A stretch of 53,355 bases of DNA from Ureibacillus massiliensis 4400831 = CIP 108448 = CCUG 49529 (GTDB lineage: Bacteria; Bacillota; Bacilli; Bacillales_A; Planococcaceae), in the NCBI RefSeq assembly GCF_000772965.1, contig NZ_JPVQ01000026.1, forward strand, positions 1 to 53,355, in the 5' to 3' direction. The notes below the pieces were generated by a model, which had not been told where the DNA came from, did not search any database, and worked only from the letters and a program-made list of their open reading frames with translations. The position numbers and the translations under genes are program-made. This document shows, in pieces, positions 1 through 9,426 of the stretch. Position 1 is the first letter of the stretch. The number at the start of each line of letters is the position of its first letter.

Positions 1-212
1 TTTCGGGAGAAGGTGATTTTCATTCACCAACGTTATAAATTGTACAACCGAAATTATTCATGACTAATTTCTTTTTACTAGTTTTTCCTTTACAGACTAA
101 TATTTTTATAAGCAAATTCCTTTATTTCAAGACAAATTTAATATATAATTATCTGTAAATTATCTGGGAAGTTATAAGATTGGTAATGTTCAATAGAAAA
201 TGAGGGATATGA

Positions 213-794
213 ATGCCGAGAGGTCGCAGAGTTAACTCGAATGGTGAGAGAAGTAAGCAATTATTATTATCAAAAGCAATCGAGCTATTTTCAATTAACG
301 GTTATTATGAAACAAAAATTAGTGATATTGTAAAATCTGCTGATTTAACACAGCCAACTTTTTATTTGTACTTCCAAAGTAAGGAGTCATTATACAAAGA
401 CTTAAACGAACAGTTTAAAGTGGACTTTTTTGAGATTGTAAATAAAGAGCTGGATTCTTCAAAAGGGATCGTTGAAAATATTCAATTAAAATTAGTGGAT
501 ATTTTTAATTACTTCTTAGAAAATCCAAACTTAACGAAAATTGGATTCTATGATTCTGAGTATGCACCATTATTAAAAGAAGAGTTTTCTAATGTTGTAA
601 TGGAAATGTTAAAAGATAAAGCAAACCTTTTCGTTCGTGAAAATATGGATGTTAAGATTTATGCTGAATGTTTTATCGGTTCCATCGAGCGTTTATCGTT
701 CACAAAGCTGTTAACTGGTAAAAGAAGTCCAGAACAATTAGCATCTGATATTGTAAATATATTTTTTGTTTACGAGAAAGAACCAGCTTTATAA
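213..794 (+). CDS. TetR/AcrR family transcriptional regulator
   Basis: This 193-residue protein has the TetR layout. Residues about 12-60 form a helix-turn-helix DNA-binding domain, with the typical pattern of a helix ending in AIELFSINGYYETKISDIV followed by a recognition helix around TQPTFYLYFQSKESLY. The rest is an all-helical ligand-binding and dimerisation region. It probably represses a nearby or distant gene until a ligand binds, but no target can be named. The ATG at 213 follows GAGGGATATGA, an acceptable ribosome site. It stands alone, facing the convergent S41 protease gene, with a terminator between them. Family assignment is secure; ligand and regulon are unknown. Confidence 0.9.
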   Translation: MPRGRRVNSNGERSKQLLLSKAIELFSINGYYETKISDIVKSADLTQPTFYLYFQSKESLYKDLNEQFKVDFFEIVNKELDSSKGIVENIQLKLVDIFNYFLENPNLTKIGFYDSEYAPLLKEEFSNVVMEMLKDKANLFVRENMDVKIYAECFIGSIERLSFTKLLTGKRSPEQLASDIVNIFFVYEKEPAL

Positions 795-884
795 TATTAT
801 TTTGAGCTAGATACTTAAGAAGGGTTGACTCCTTGAGTATATTTGGGCTTTTATTATGATGATTTAATACTATATTTATAGTGG

Positions 885-928
885 AAAACGGCAAAACCAA
901 TTTCGTATGGTTTCGCCGTTTTTTTATG
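885..928 (+). terminator. Rho-independent terminator after tetR-family gene
   Basis: The arms AAAACGGCAAAACC and GGTTTCGCCGTTTT pair around a short loop and are followed by a T run on the plus strand. It lies between two convergent genes, so it mainly ends the TetR-family transcript. Confidence 0.8.
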
Positions 929-945
929 TCTTTTCCGTTAAGGGA

Positions 946-2313
946 TTATTGATTGTTAACAGTAAGATGTAGATAGCTGCCTAATTTTAATTGTTGTCCA
1001 TTTGTATCATAAATGGATGGGTGAATAATTAACATATATTCAGCCCCAGAAATTAAAGGAGATTTTGGTGTTATCAACAGTTGTGTCCCCTTCGTTTCAA
1101 TGGCAATGTCAACAGGTTGACCACCAAGTGCTACGAGCTCCACTGCCTTTTGGTTAAAGTCAGCAGCAACTGATCTGTTAAAATTTAGAGTGAAGGTCTT
1201 TGTTGTTGGAACTTCTTTTAAGCTATTTAATTCTTTATATTTTGTAAGCTTTTCTTTTATTGCATCATAGTGTGCTTGATAAATTGGATTTGATGTTGTT
1301 TGTACATGTGGTGTAACACCTTTTTTATTTACAATTGTATCCTTTGGACCTGTGAATTCAGCAATAGTTAGCTTTAATCTGCCTTCACTAAGCGTATAGA
1401 AGCCTTGCATTGTGCCTTTTCCATAGGTTTGTTCACCATAGATTAAGGCGGCATTTTGATCGCGCAATGCAGCAGCAGTCATTTCAGAAGCACTCGCACT
1501 ATATCGATTCACTAACAGTCTCGTATTAATAGGGAATGTTGTCGCTTGATAAATGGATGGATAGAGAGTCGTGCCTGATGCCTCTTTTAACTTATAGGCA
1601 TGAGAAGCATTTGGGAACATGCCAATTAATTCCTCAGCAGTTGATACGTATCCACCGCCATTGTTCTGTAAATCGAGAATAAAGGATGTAGCACCTTGTG
1701 ATTTTAATTTTTCCAGAGCAGCTTTTACTTCATTAGCACCATTGTTCGTAAAAGAAGCCATTTGGATATAACCAACATTTCCGTAAAGTAACTGTGTTGT
1801 TACATTTTGTACAGTAAATGGCTTTCTAATGATAGACACCGTTTGAGACGTCCCATTTCCTTTTAAAACCGTGATGTTTACAGATGTCCCCTCTTTCCCT
1901 TGAATTAAGGAAGAGGCTTGTTCTGTTGTCATATTAACAGTTGACTTGCCATTCACTTTTGTAATGATGTCTCCATCTTCGATTCCGTGATTAAATGCAC
2001 TGCCATTTTCCATTACATCCATAATTAGAATGCCTTTTTCATGCTTTTGAATGACAACGCCAATACCTACTGTTGTATTGTCTATTGAATTAATAAAAGA
2101 TTGATATTCTTCCTCTGTAAAATAGGCAGAGTATGGATCGAGCATTTCGATCATTTCATCGATTGTTTTGGCGTTATCAAGATTGCCGTCTATTTCACCA
2201 ACATAATCATGCTCGATAATATATTTAACGTCATCAAATGTCGCTGCATATGTGTTTAGTGGTAGCAGGATTGTTAAGATCAGAAGTAGGGGGATTGATA
2301 TCCACTTTTTCAT
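946..2313 (-). CDS. S41 family C-terminal processing protease with PDZ domain and C-terminal Ig-like domain
   Basis: This is an exported serine protease of the CtpA/CtpB type. A signal peptide (MKKWISIPLLLILTILLPL) comes first, then a short N-terminal helical part, a PDZ domain (about residues 75-165, with GIGVVIQ and GSAFNHGIEDGDIITKVNGK) and the S41 catalytic domain with the nucleophile in SASASEMTAAAL and the general-base lysine in TYGKGTMQ. The last 85 or so residues form an extra domain (FTLNFNRSVAADFN ... YMLIIHPSIYDTNGQQL) that resembles the SbsA/Big_5 Ig-like modules of surface proteins; ordinary CtpA lacks it. An in-frame GTG lies 9 bases upstream, but ATG at 2313 fits the GAGGTG ribosome site. 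Substrate unknown. Confidence 0.88.
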   Translation of the reverse strand: MKKWISIPLLLILTILLPLNTYAATFDDVKYIIEHDYVGEIDGNLDNAKTIDEMIEMLDPYSAYFTEEEYQSFINSIDNTTVGIGVVIQKHEKGILIMDVMENGSAFNHGIEDGDIITKVNGKSTVNMTTEQASSLIQGKEGTSVNITVLKGNGTSQTVSIIRKPFTVQNVTTQLLYGNVGYIQMASFTNNGANEVKAALEKLKSQGATSFILDLQNNGGGYVSTAEELIGMFPNASHAYKLKEASGTTLYPSIYQATTFPINTRLLVNRYSASASEMTAAALRDQNAALIYGEQTYGKGTMQGFYTLSEGRLKLTIAEFTGPKDTIVNKKGVTPHVQTTSNPIYQAHYDAIKEKLTKYKELNSLKEVPTTKTFTLNFNRSVAADFNQKAVELVALGGQPVDIAIETKGTQLLITPKSPLISGAEYMLIIHPSIYDTNGQQLKLGSYLHLTVNNQ

Positions 2314-2396
2314 CAAAAACACCTCGTTCTTTTTTGTAGCTCTATTATAACGCTTAGATTATGAATTTAGTAGGTGTTTAATAGAAATGAAGTATT

Positions 2397-2432
2397 AAAA
2401 AACCCCATTACACCTAATATCGTGTAGTGGGG
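2397..2432 (-). terminator. Rho-independent terminator for LCP gene
   Basis: Read on the minus strand, CCCCACTACAC and GTGTAATGGGG form a stem followed by six T residues. It sits just past the stop of the minus-strand LCP gene. Confidence 0.85.
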
Positions 2433-2441
2433 AGTCTTAAA

Positions 2442-3389
2442 TTATTGTAATGATTGCTGCAATGTTTTTTTTACTTCTGTTAATTCTTCTTCGTTTAAAA
2501 AGTAATACCAAATACCATTTTCTATACGACCATCGCCTTTTGTAAAGTTCAGATGTTCAATATTGTTTAAAGTTGATCGATATAAGTTTTGGAACTCAAC
2601 GATTTCATCAAAAGTAAGGTTTGTTTCAACATGATTTCGTATGATTTTTAATATACCTGGGGCTTGCCAGATTAAATTGATGGAGGCTGCTTTGTTAAAT
2701 AATTTTTCTAGCACCTGCCTTTGTCGACCTTGTCTTCCAAAATCGCCTGTGGGATCTTCTTTCCGCATTCTAACGTACTCGAGTGCATCTTCTCCGGAAA
2801 GCGTAATATTGCCTTCTGGAAATTCATGGGTATCAGTAGAAAAGGCGAACTCATTTGTCACTTCTATACCACCCATTAAGTCGACCATCTCCGTAAAGCC
2901 TTCCATATTGACAGTTACCACATAATCGATCGGGATGTCCAATAAGTTTTCAACGGTTTGTAAAGAAGTTTTAACGCCACCAAAGGCATATGAATGATTT
3001 ATTTTATCTGAAAAATCGAATCCAATAATTTCTGTATAAGTATCACGTGGAATACTTAAAATCTTCATTGATTCGGTATTAGGATCTAATGTTAAAGTGA
3101 GAATCGTGTCTGCACGTCCAGAGGATTCCCAGTTATCGATGCCTAGAAGGAGAACTGAAATCGGCTGAGGTGCTTCTTTATTTTGAATCGTTAATTGTAT
3201 CGGTGATTCTTTAGTAGACTGGTCGGATGTTTCGGAAGCAAATTCTGTTGAGTCACTCACAATGGGTTCATGAATCGCTTCAAAGGTAGATTTTACTTCT
3301 ATATATAAATAAGTTGCATATCCAATAGCAATGACTAATAAAGATCCAACAACGATGAGAATCGTTTTCCAATTAAACCACTTTCTCAT
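2442..3389 (-). CDS. LytR-CpsA-Psr (LCP) family wall-polymer ligase
   Basis: LCP proteins move teichoic-acid-like or capsule polymers from the undecaprenyl lipid carrier onto peptidoglycan on the outer membrane face. This 315-residue protein has one N-terminal membrane helix (TILIVVGSLLVIAIGYATYLY), a Ser/Thr-rich linker, then the LCP domain with LLLGIDNWESSGRADTILTL, ILSIPRDTYTEI, and DALEYVRMRKEDPTGDFGRQ, which contain the conserved Asp and Arg residues for pyrophosphate and metal binding. A longer reading begins 33 bases upstream, but ATG at 3389 has an ideal GGAGGAGA site 7 bases before it. A second LCP gene lies at 11898-12980; the two are clearly different copies. Confidence 0.92.
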   Translation of the reverse strand: MRKWFNWKTILIVVGSLLVIAIGYATYLYIEVKSTFEAIHEPIVSDSTEFASETSDQSTKESPIQLTIQNKEAPQPISVLLLGIDNWESSGRADTILTLTLDPNTESMKILSIPRDTYTEIIGFDFSDKINHSYAFGGVKTSLQTVENLLDIPIDYVVTVNMEGFTEMVDLMGGIEVTNEFAFSTDTHEFPEGNITLSGEDALEYVRMRKEDPTGDFGRQGRQRQVLEKLFNKAASINLIWQAPGILKIIRNHVETNLTFDEIVEFQNLYRSTLNNIEHLNFTKGDGRIENGIWYYFLNEEELTEVKKTLQQSLQ

Positions 3390-3449
3390 AAAAATATCTC
3401 CTCCATTTGGCAGTATATGCAAATAGAGGAGATACTAGTCTGTATGCTA

Positions 3450-4781
3450 CTAAATATTATTTTGTCTTGGTTTGTAGCTTGACTTGGTAAAGAGATGAAT
3501 GACCCAACCAATGATTAAAGCAACAATTGCTGGAACTAACCAACCTAAGCTTTGTTCATGAAGTGGTAATGTATTTAAAATATTTGCATACCATTCAATT
3601 TCAAAGCCAGCAGTTTTAATACCGTCGTATAAACTAACCAATGCAGTAGCAAGAAGTACTAAGCTATAAACTAGTGGTCTTCTTCCAAAAAGTTTATCGA
3701 ACATAACTAAGAACATTAAAACAATTGCAATAGGATAGATGAACATTAAAACAGGTAATGTAATTGAAATCAGTGTGCTTAATCCGAAGTTTGAGATTAA
3801 GAAACTAAATAATGTGAATACAACGACTAAAAATTTATAAGAAAGTTTCGGGAATAATTTATTGAAAAATGTTGCATTAGCTGAAACTAATCCGATTGCA
3901 GTTGTTAAACATGCTAGGATTATGACAGCCGATAAAATAATATTTCCTGCATCGCCATAGAGCACTTGTGCAGCAGCAGCAATGATTTTACCACCGTCAT
4001 CTTGGTAACCTATCACTTCAGCACTTGTAGCACCGATATAGCCTAATGAAATATAAACGAATGCTAGTCCAATTGCAGCAATAATGCCGGCAGAAATCGT
4101 CATTTTTACTTGTTTAACTCGATCAACGATACCTGTTGCAGCTAATGATTGAACAATTAGAATACCGAATACTAGAGAAGCTAGTACGTCCATTGTTAAA
4201 TATCCTTCTGTAAATCCTTTAGAGAAGGCTTGATTTATATATACGCCTTGTGATTCACCGATTGCCCCAATTGGCGTGATGAAGCTTTTAAATGCAAGCA
4301 ATGCTATTACTATTAATAATAATGGCATTAAAATTTTACCGACTCTGTCAACTAATTTACTTGGGTTCAATGATAAATATAGAACGAAAATAAAGAAAAT
4401 AAGTGATGTTATTAATAACGGAAGCCAGCTAGTTTGGATATCCCCTAAAAATGGTGCAACACCTATTTCATAGGTTACAGCTGCAGTACGAGGAATCGCA
4501 AATAATGGTCCGATTGATAAATAAATGACAGAAACAAAGATGATACTAAATACTGGATGAATACGATTTGCAACATGTTGTAAATCTCCACCATTTAAGG
4601 CTACAGCTACAATTCCCAATAACGGAAGCCCTACACCAGTAATTAGAAAACCTAAAATTGAAGGGATAAATTCTGTCCCTGCTTGTTGTCCCAACAATGG
4701 TGGGAAGATGATGTTACCCGCGCCAAGGAATAAAGCTAATAGCATAAATCCTACAGCTAGGTTTTCTTTCAAGAATTTCAT
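3450..4781 (-). CDS. brnQ: BrnQ family branched-chain amino acid transporter
   Basis: This hydrophobic protein of 443 residues has about twelve membrane segments and the LIVCS/BrnQ signature near the start (MLLALFLGAGNIIFPPLLGQ). The family imports leucine, isoleucine and valine with Na+ or H+. I chose the ATG at 4781, which gives the usual MKFLKENLAVGF opening behind GGGAG; a longer reading to 4871 adds 30 residues with no family resemblance. It is a single gene. An imperfect CodY-like box (AATTTTTCGAAATG, near 4991) lies about 210 bases upstream, which would fit nutrient control, but that match is weak. Confidence 0.92.
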   Translation of the reverse strand: MKFLKENLAVGFMLLALFLGAGNIIFPPLLGQQAGTEFIPSILGFLITGVGLPLLGIVAVALNGGDLQHVANRIHPVFSIIFVSVIYLSIGPLFAIPRTAAVTYEIGVAPFLGDIQTSWLPLLITSLIFFIFVLYLSLNPSKLVDRVGKILMPLLLIVIALLAFKSFITPIGAIGESQGVYINQAFSKGFTEGYLTMDVLASLVFGILIVQSLAATGIVDRVKQVKMTISAGIIAAIGLAFVYISLGYIGATSAEVIGYQDDGGKIIAAAAQVLYGDAGNIILSAVIILACLTTAIGLVSANATFFNKLFPKLSYKFLVVVFTLFSFLISNFGLSTLISITLPVLMFIYPIAIVLMFLVMFDKLFGRRPLVYSLVLLATALVSLYDGIKTAGFEIEWYANILNTLPLHEQSLGWLVPAIVALIIGWVIHLFTKSSYKPRQNNI

Positions 4782-5315
4782 AATATGTGAATACTCCCTT
4801 TTTATTTGAATATCCGAAACTTTATAAAAATAATAAATAGAGTTGTCGTACACAATGATGAATTCTATCATAGAATAATTTCAAAAGAAATAGTTATATT
4901 TAAATTTTTGCAATTTATTGATAAAAAGAACGTTTTTAATGTTAAAAAATTTTAAATATTACTATATTTCGGTTAATTTAAAATAAAATGAATTTTTCGA
5001 AATGTGATAATTGATGGTTTGATTAGTACGAATAATTATTATTCAAATTAAAACGATTATGCAAAAACTTATTTTAGTAAATGAAATAAGGTATATAAGA
5101 AAACATAATAGAGGAGTGCTACAAAATTCTGAATATAGATAAGGCTCAAATCTTCTATGTTAGTTTTTTCTTTTAAAGTATCTTCATTAACTAATAAATT
5201 ATGTGTGAGTAATTTTAGTAACATTTTTGTAAATGAATTGTAATTTTAAATTTTGGAAATTATAGGAATGATATGTGTAGTAACCTTTTTTTGATAACGA
5301 TTATTGGAGGGCCCA
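4782..5315. other. AT-rich intergenic region between brnQ and the NlpC/P60 gene
   Basis: This 530-base gap separates two divergent genes. It is very AT-rich and contains no convincing reading frame. I see two imperfect CodY-box-like palindromes (AATTTTTCGAAATG near 4991 and AATTTTGGAAATT at 5249-5261). Neither is close enough to consensus to claim a site. Confidence 0.4.
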
Positions 5316-5831
5316 ATGCAAATTTTCCAAAAGTCACTATATATAGTCTCCATTTCTTTGTTTGGCATCTTCATTTACCTTTCGGAAGATAATTTAGAAG
5401 CTAATGCAGAGGAATTTGATTTTACTTCGAAGGAATTACGATTGGCTGCTAAACAATATTTAGATTCACCGTATTTATATGGAGGAACTACAGAAAGTGG
5501 ATTCGATTGTTCAGGATTTGTAAACAGAGTGTTTCTCGATTTAGGAATTGAGTTACCACGTACTTCAGTTGGGTTATTTAAAGAAGGGGAGAGTATTAGT
5601 AGGGACGAGCTTCAGACGGGGGATCTTGTATTCTTTAATACGTCTGGTCAAGGGGTTTCCCATGTCGGTATTTATTACGGGGGAGGAAAGTTTATTCATT
5701 CTCAATCAGTACTAGGTGTCAGTATTTCTAATTTAAATGATAAGTGGTACTGGGGAACTCGTTATATTGGGGCAAAGAGAATAGCTGATGTGAAACTTGC
5801 CTATAATCCCAATGGAACTATTATTGAATAA
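5316..5831 (+). CDS. Secreted NlpC/P60 cell-wall hydrolase
   Basis: This 171-residue protein is a small exported cysteine peptidase that probably cuts peptide stems in peptidoglycan. Residues 1-31 form a signal peptide ending near LEANA. The NlpC/P60 domain fills the rest, with the catalytic Cys65 in GFDCSGFVNRVF, His116 in SHVGIYYGGG and a third polar residue His128 in KFIHSQS; PYLYGGTTESGFDCSG is the classical entry motif. There is no binding domain such as LysM or SH3. An upstream TTG would give a longer form, but ATG at 5316 follows GGAGGG at the right distance. Confidence 0.93.
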   Translation: MQIFQKSLYIVSISLFGIFIYLSEDNLEANAEEFDFTSKELRLAAKQYLDSPYLYGGTTESGFDCSGFVNRVFLDLGIELPRTSVGLFKEGESISRDELQTGDLVFFNTSGQGVSHVGIYYGGGKFIHSQSVLGVSISNLNDKWYWGTRYIGAKRIADVKLAYNPNGTIIE

Positions 5832-5872
5832 AAAGTCCTCTAAAAGAGCAAATCTTTTAGAGGACTTTTATT
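5830..5872. terminator. Bidirectional terminator between NlpC/P60 gene and slaP
   Basis: A long perfect stem (AAAAGTCCTCTAAAAGA paired with TCTTTTAGAGGACTTTT) lies between two convergent stops and has A and T runs on the two sides, so it can end transcription from either direction. Confidence 0.88.
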
Positions 5873-5887
5873 TATGTTTCTCTGAAT

Positions 5888-6784
5888 TTATTTATTAATG
5901 ACACGTGCAGACCAACGAGATAAATCTGCTCCCTCGGAGTTAACTTTTTCAGCCGGGAAAATAAATGTCCAAGGTTTTGTTGAATTTGGCTGAACAGTTA
6001 AAGCAGGGTCAAGCTTAAAGTAACCTTTTGCTACTTGTTTGCCATTTGCATCAACAATTTCTAAAGGTAATTGTTCAATATTTATAGCACGGTCATTTCC
6101 ATTTCGAATAAACATAGAGACTACAAGATTATTATTTTCATGTAATTTTAATTGGAAGCCTGTGAAATTCACTTCTGTATTGCTTAATTTTGGTAATTCT
6201 TTCACAGCCTTTTCTAGTAGCTCAATTTGTTCTTGAGATAATTGTTTTTTCCATGAGTCATCAAGCTCTAATTGATGCCCTCTTAATGCTATTAAGTTGA
6301 AAGCAATTTTCCAGCCTTCTTCAGGTTTTTCATTGACACGAATTGATTTTCGATCAAAATGAAATACCCAAGGACGCGCGCTTTCTGGAGGTAGGGTACC
6401 GATTTCTTTAAAATCAAAGGTTTGGGATGCAACTTGACGACCATCTTTATCAATAATAAGCAACGGCATTTCACCTAGCTCTACTGTGTTTGGAAGAGAG
6501 TTACGGAAAAATGCTTTCACGTCCCAAGAACCGTCACGATTTACATCAATATCGATTGCAGCTAATGATAATTGATTCGGACTTAAAGGCTCTAGCTCAT
6601 TTGCTAAAAAGTTAAAAATATATTTTTGTTCTTGAGGTACGTTCCATTCCGGATGGTATGAAAGCTTTGTTTTTACTTTTTCTCCTTTGTCTGATTCCTC
6701 AGCATTTCCAAGTAAGTTAGCTGAATCAATGGCACTATCTTTCCCGACCTTATCTGTCTTTTTAAATAAATCAAATAAACCCAT
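5888..6784 (-). CDS. slaP: Accessory Sec system S-layer assembly protein (SlaP-like, two SLAP_DUF repeats)
   Basis: This 298-residue protein has no signal peptide and contains two related domains of roughly 100 residues, about 45-160 and 180-298. Each repeats the pattern of an aliphatic N-terminal stretch, then MPLLIIDKDGRQVASQ or LPLEIVDANGKQVAKG, then PPESARPWVFHF or QPNSTKPWTFIF. In Bacillus anthracis the homologous SlaP works with SecA2 to export S-layer proteins. The start codon overlaps the secA2 stop (TAATG at 6784), so the two are translated together. This pairing suggests the cell secretes an S-layer or other surface protein by this route, but no S-layer gene lies in the window. Confidence 0.88.
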   Translation of the reverse strand: MGLFDLFKKTDKVGKDSAIDSANLLGNAEESDKGEKVKTKLSYHPEWNVPQEQKYIFNFLANELEPLSPNQLSLAAIDIDVNRDGSWDVKAFFRNSLPNTVELGEMPLLIIDKDGRQVASQTFDFKEIGTLPPESARPWVFHFDRKSIRVNEKPEEGWKIAFNLIALRGHQLELDDSWKKQLSQEQIELLEKAVKELPKLSNTEVNFTGFQLKLHENNNLVVSMFIRNGNDRAINIEQLPLEIVDANGKQVAKGYFKLDPALTVQPNSTKPWTFIFPAEKVNSEGADLSRWSARVINK

Positions 6785-9147
6785 TATTGTTCCTCCTGGT
6801 TATCGTTTTGTAGTGTTTTCATGAACGCGACTAATTCTTCAACAATTGAACGACGAAGCTCTTGGTAGTTTTTACCGAATAATTCTAATCCTTCTCGTTG
6901 GTAAATACGCATTGGATCTTCTTGTTGATAGCGACGTAGACCAATTCCTTCTTTTAAATGGGCCATTTGTTCAAGATGTTTAACCCACATGACATCAATG
7001 AAACGCAACATAACCATTGGAATGACCTTCATTACTCGTTCATTTTCTTTGAAGCTTTCAATGTATTGTTTTAGCTCTAAATAACCTGGTTCAACTTCAT
7101 CAAAGATATTGTTGATTTTTGGTACATCTCTATTTAATTGTATTGGTGTTAAATAAAGTGTATTTAAAGTTCGTTCAATGTTATCGAAATCCCATTCGAT
7201 AGGATCAGCCTCTTCTGGTGCATTATCACGAACCGCAAAATCAATTGTTTCAAATAACATTTTTTGCAAATGTTCCATTAGATTATCGGCTTTTAAAATA
7301 TTATCACGTAATGAATAAATGATTCGACGTTGTTCATTAATCACATCGTCCAGTTTTAAATTGTATTCACGTAATGAGAAGTGAGCACCTTCAACGATTC
7401 GTTGAGTACGATCAATCAATTCTGTAACTTCTTTATTCGTGATACGCTTAGTTTCTGGGTCGACAACCATTTTCTTCATGAATTTTTCTGTATCTTCTTT
7501 TGCAAAGCGACGGAACATATCGTCTTCAATCGAAAGGATAAATCGGCTTTCACCTGGGTCACCTTGACGGCCAGAACGTCCACGTAGCTGATTGTCAACA
7601 CGACGACTTTCGTGTTTTTCAGTACCGATAACGTACAATCCGCCTAGTTCTGCGACACCTTCACCTAGAACGATATCAGTACCACGGCCAGCCATATTTG
7701 TCGCAACAGTAATTCGACCTTTCTGACCTGCCTGTGAAATTAATTCCACTTCTTGCTCAACCGTTTTCGCATTTAACAATTGGTAATTAAGCTCGTATTT
7801 ATCTAAATATTGAGCCACCACTTCAGATTGTAATATGGAAGTAGTGCCTATTAAAACTGGTTGTCCTTTTTCGTGACGTTGTTTTGCTTCTTTTGCAACG
7901 TACTCATATTTTGCTTCCTTTGTTTCAAAGATGATATCTGGTTGGTCAACACGAATTTTTGGTCTATTTGTTGGAATTTGAATAACACGCATTCCATAAA
8001 CATCGATAAATTCCTTTTCTTGTGTTTTGGCAGTACCAGTCATCCCAGATAAATTTGGATACATACGGAAGTAGTTTTGAATTGTAACTTGTGCTTGTGC
8101 TTTATTTTCTTCAGTTATTGTTACGCCTTCTTTTGCTTCGATTGCTTGGTGCAATCCGTCAGACAGAGAACGACCTTCCAGTATACGTCCTGTGAACATA
8201 TCCACTAATTGGATTTTGTCATCCTTCACAATGTAATCCACATCTCGCTCAAACATTACGTGTGCACGAACGGCTTGAATTACATAATGATAAAGAAGCT
8301 GGTGGTCAAGGTCATAGAGGTTATCTACACCAAAAGCGGCTTCTACTTTTTCAATACCTTGTTCAGTTAGGGAAGTGGCTTTTGTTTCATCATCTAATTC
8401 GTAATCTTCATCACGAACAAAACGTTTTGCAAGACGAGCTGCAATACGATGAAGATCTTCATTGGAAGACATTTTCCCAGCAATGATTAATGGTGTTTTT
8501 GCTTCATCGATTAATACAGAGTCAACTTCATCAATGATTGCAAAGTGGTATGGACGTTGCACTTTGTCTTCCATAGAACGAACCATATTATCACGCAAAT
8601 AATCAAAACCAAATTCGGTACCAACACCATAAGTGATGTCTGCATTATATGCACGTTTCTTTTTACTTGGTTCCATCATTGGTACATTTAAACCAACTGT
8701 AAGACCAAGGAAACGATGGATTTGTCCAATTAATTCATAGTCACGTTTTGCTAAATAATCGTTCACTGTAATTACATGTACACCTTTACCTTCAAGGGCA
8801 CGTACATAGGATGGTAGTGAAGCTACTAATGTTTTACCTTCACCAGTCGCCATTTCAGAAATATTTCCTTCTGTTAGGACAAGTCCGCCAATAAGCTGTA
8901 CATCGAAGTGACGCATGTTTAAAATACGTTTCGACGCTTCACGTACTACGGCAAATGCATCAGGAATAATGTTTACTAGATCTTCGCCATTTGAAAGACG
9001 TTCTTTAAACTTTGGTGTCATATTTGAAAGTTCTTCGTCAGACATTGACGAATATGTAGTTTCGAGTTCGTTGATTTGTTTAACGATTTTGTAGTATCTT
9101 TTTAACTCGCGAGTTGATGTTTTTTCTTTATTAAAAAATGGCAGCAT
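6784..9147 (-). CDS. secA2: Accessory protein translocase ATPase SecA2
   Basis: At 787 residues this is a full SecA motor with the DEAD-type core: Walker A in MATGEGKTLVAS (about 100-110), the DEVD box in IIDEVDSVLIDEAKTPL, GTTSILQSEVVA, and the helicase motif VATNMAGRGTDIVLG followed by QLRGRSGRQGDPGESRF. It ends in LQNDNQEEQ without the Cys-rich zinc tail that canonical SecA uses to bind SecB or lipids. The coupled slaP gene identifies it as the accessory copy. It drives a subset of exported proteins through SecYEG. ATG at 9147 follows AAAGGAG. The housekeeping secA should lie elsewhere on the chromosome. Confidence 0.93.
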   Translation of the reverse strand: MLPFFNKEKTSTRELKRYYKIVKQINELETTYSSMSDEELSNMTPKFKERLSNGEDLVNIIPDAFAVVREASKRILNMRHFDVQLIGGLVLTEGNISEMATGEGKTLVASLPSYVRALEGKGVHVITVNDYLAKRDYELIGQIHRFLGLTVGLNVPMMEPSKKKRAYNADITYGVGTEFGFDYLRDNMVRSMEDKVQRPYHFAIIDEVDSVLIDEAKTPLIIAGKMSSNEDLHRIAARLAKRFVRDEDYELDDETKATSLTEQGIEKVEAAFGVDNLYDLDHQLLYHYVIQAVRAHVMFERDVDYIVKDDKIQLVDMFTGRILEGRSLSDGLHQAIEAKEGVTITEENKAQAQVTIQNYFRMYPNLSGMTGTAKTQEKEFIDVYGMRVIQIPTNRPKIRVDQPDIIFETKEAKYEYVAKEAKQRHEKGQPVLIGTTSILQSEVVAQYLDKYELNYQLLNAKTVEQEVELISQAGQKGRITVATNMAGRGTDIVLGEGVAELGGLYVIGTEKHESRRVDNQLRGRSGRQGDPGESRFILSIEDDMFRRFAKEDTEKFMKKMVVDPETKRITNKEVTELIDRTQRIVEGAHFSLREYNLKLDDVINEQRRIIYSLRDNILKADNLMEHLQKMLFETIDFAVRDNAPEEADPIEWDFDNIERTLNTLYLTPIQLNRDVPKINNIFDEVEPGYLELKQYIESFKENERVMKVIPMVMLRFIDVMWVKHLEQMAHLKEGIGLRRYQQEDPMRIYQREGLELFGKNYQELRRSIVEELVAFMKTLQNDNQEEQ

Positions 9148-9372
9148 TTTTATTCTCCTTTATTTGCCAAAGTATATCTTGACACTTAAATATTCTATCA
9201 AACTTTTGGTGGTATGACTACTTATGGGTAGGGAAAACTAAAGCGAAGAGTCAAAGATTTCGGCATTATGACTAATATTACCAATATATTTCAAATGAAG
9301 ACAAAGACATTAGAATATCTTAACAGTTTTTTGTTAATTATAGAGAATAGCTATATTTTCAAAATAAATCAT

Positions 9373-9380
9373 GCTATAAT
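9373..9380 (+). promoter_or_regulatory. Extended -10 sigma-A type promoter for the tagO-like gene
   Basis: TGCTATAAT gives a perfect -10 with the TGn extension at 9372-9380. The -35 position holds TATATT, which is poor, as is common for extended -10 promoters. It lies about 45 bases before the start codon. Confidence 0.6.
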
Positions 9381-9426
9381 AATCAAGATTTGTGCGTGCA
9401 TATAAATATCTCTAAGGAGGATAGAC

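Noticed and set aside
12-28. Inverted repeat GGTGATTTTCATTCACC as a TetR operator
   Set aside because: It is about 185 bases before the gene and could belong to the preceding gene outside the window; no second copy is seen near the promoter.
700-900. Minus-strand frame overlapping the end of the TetR gene
   Set aside because: It is a shadow of the real gene and runs into the terminator.
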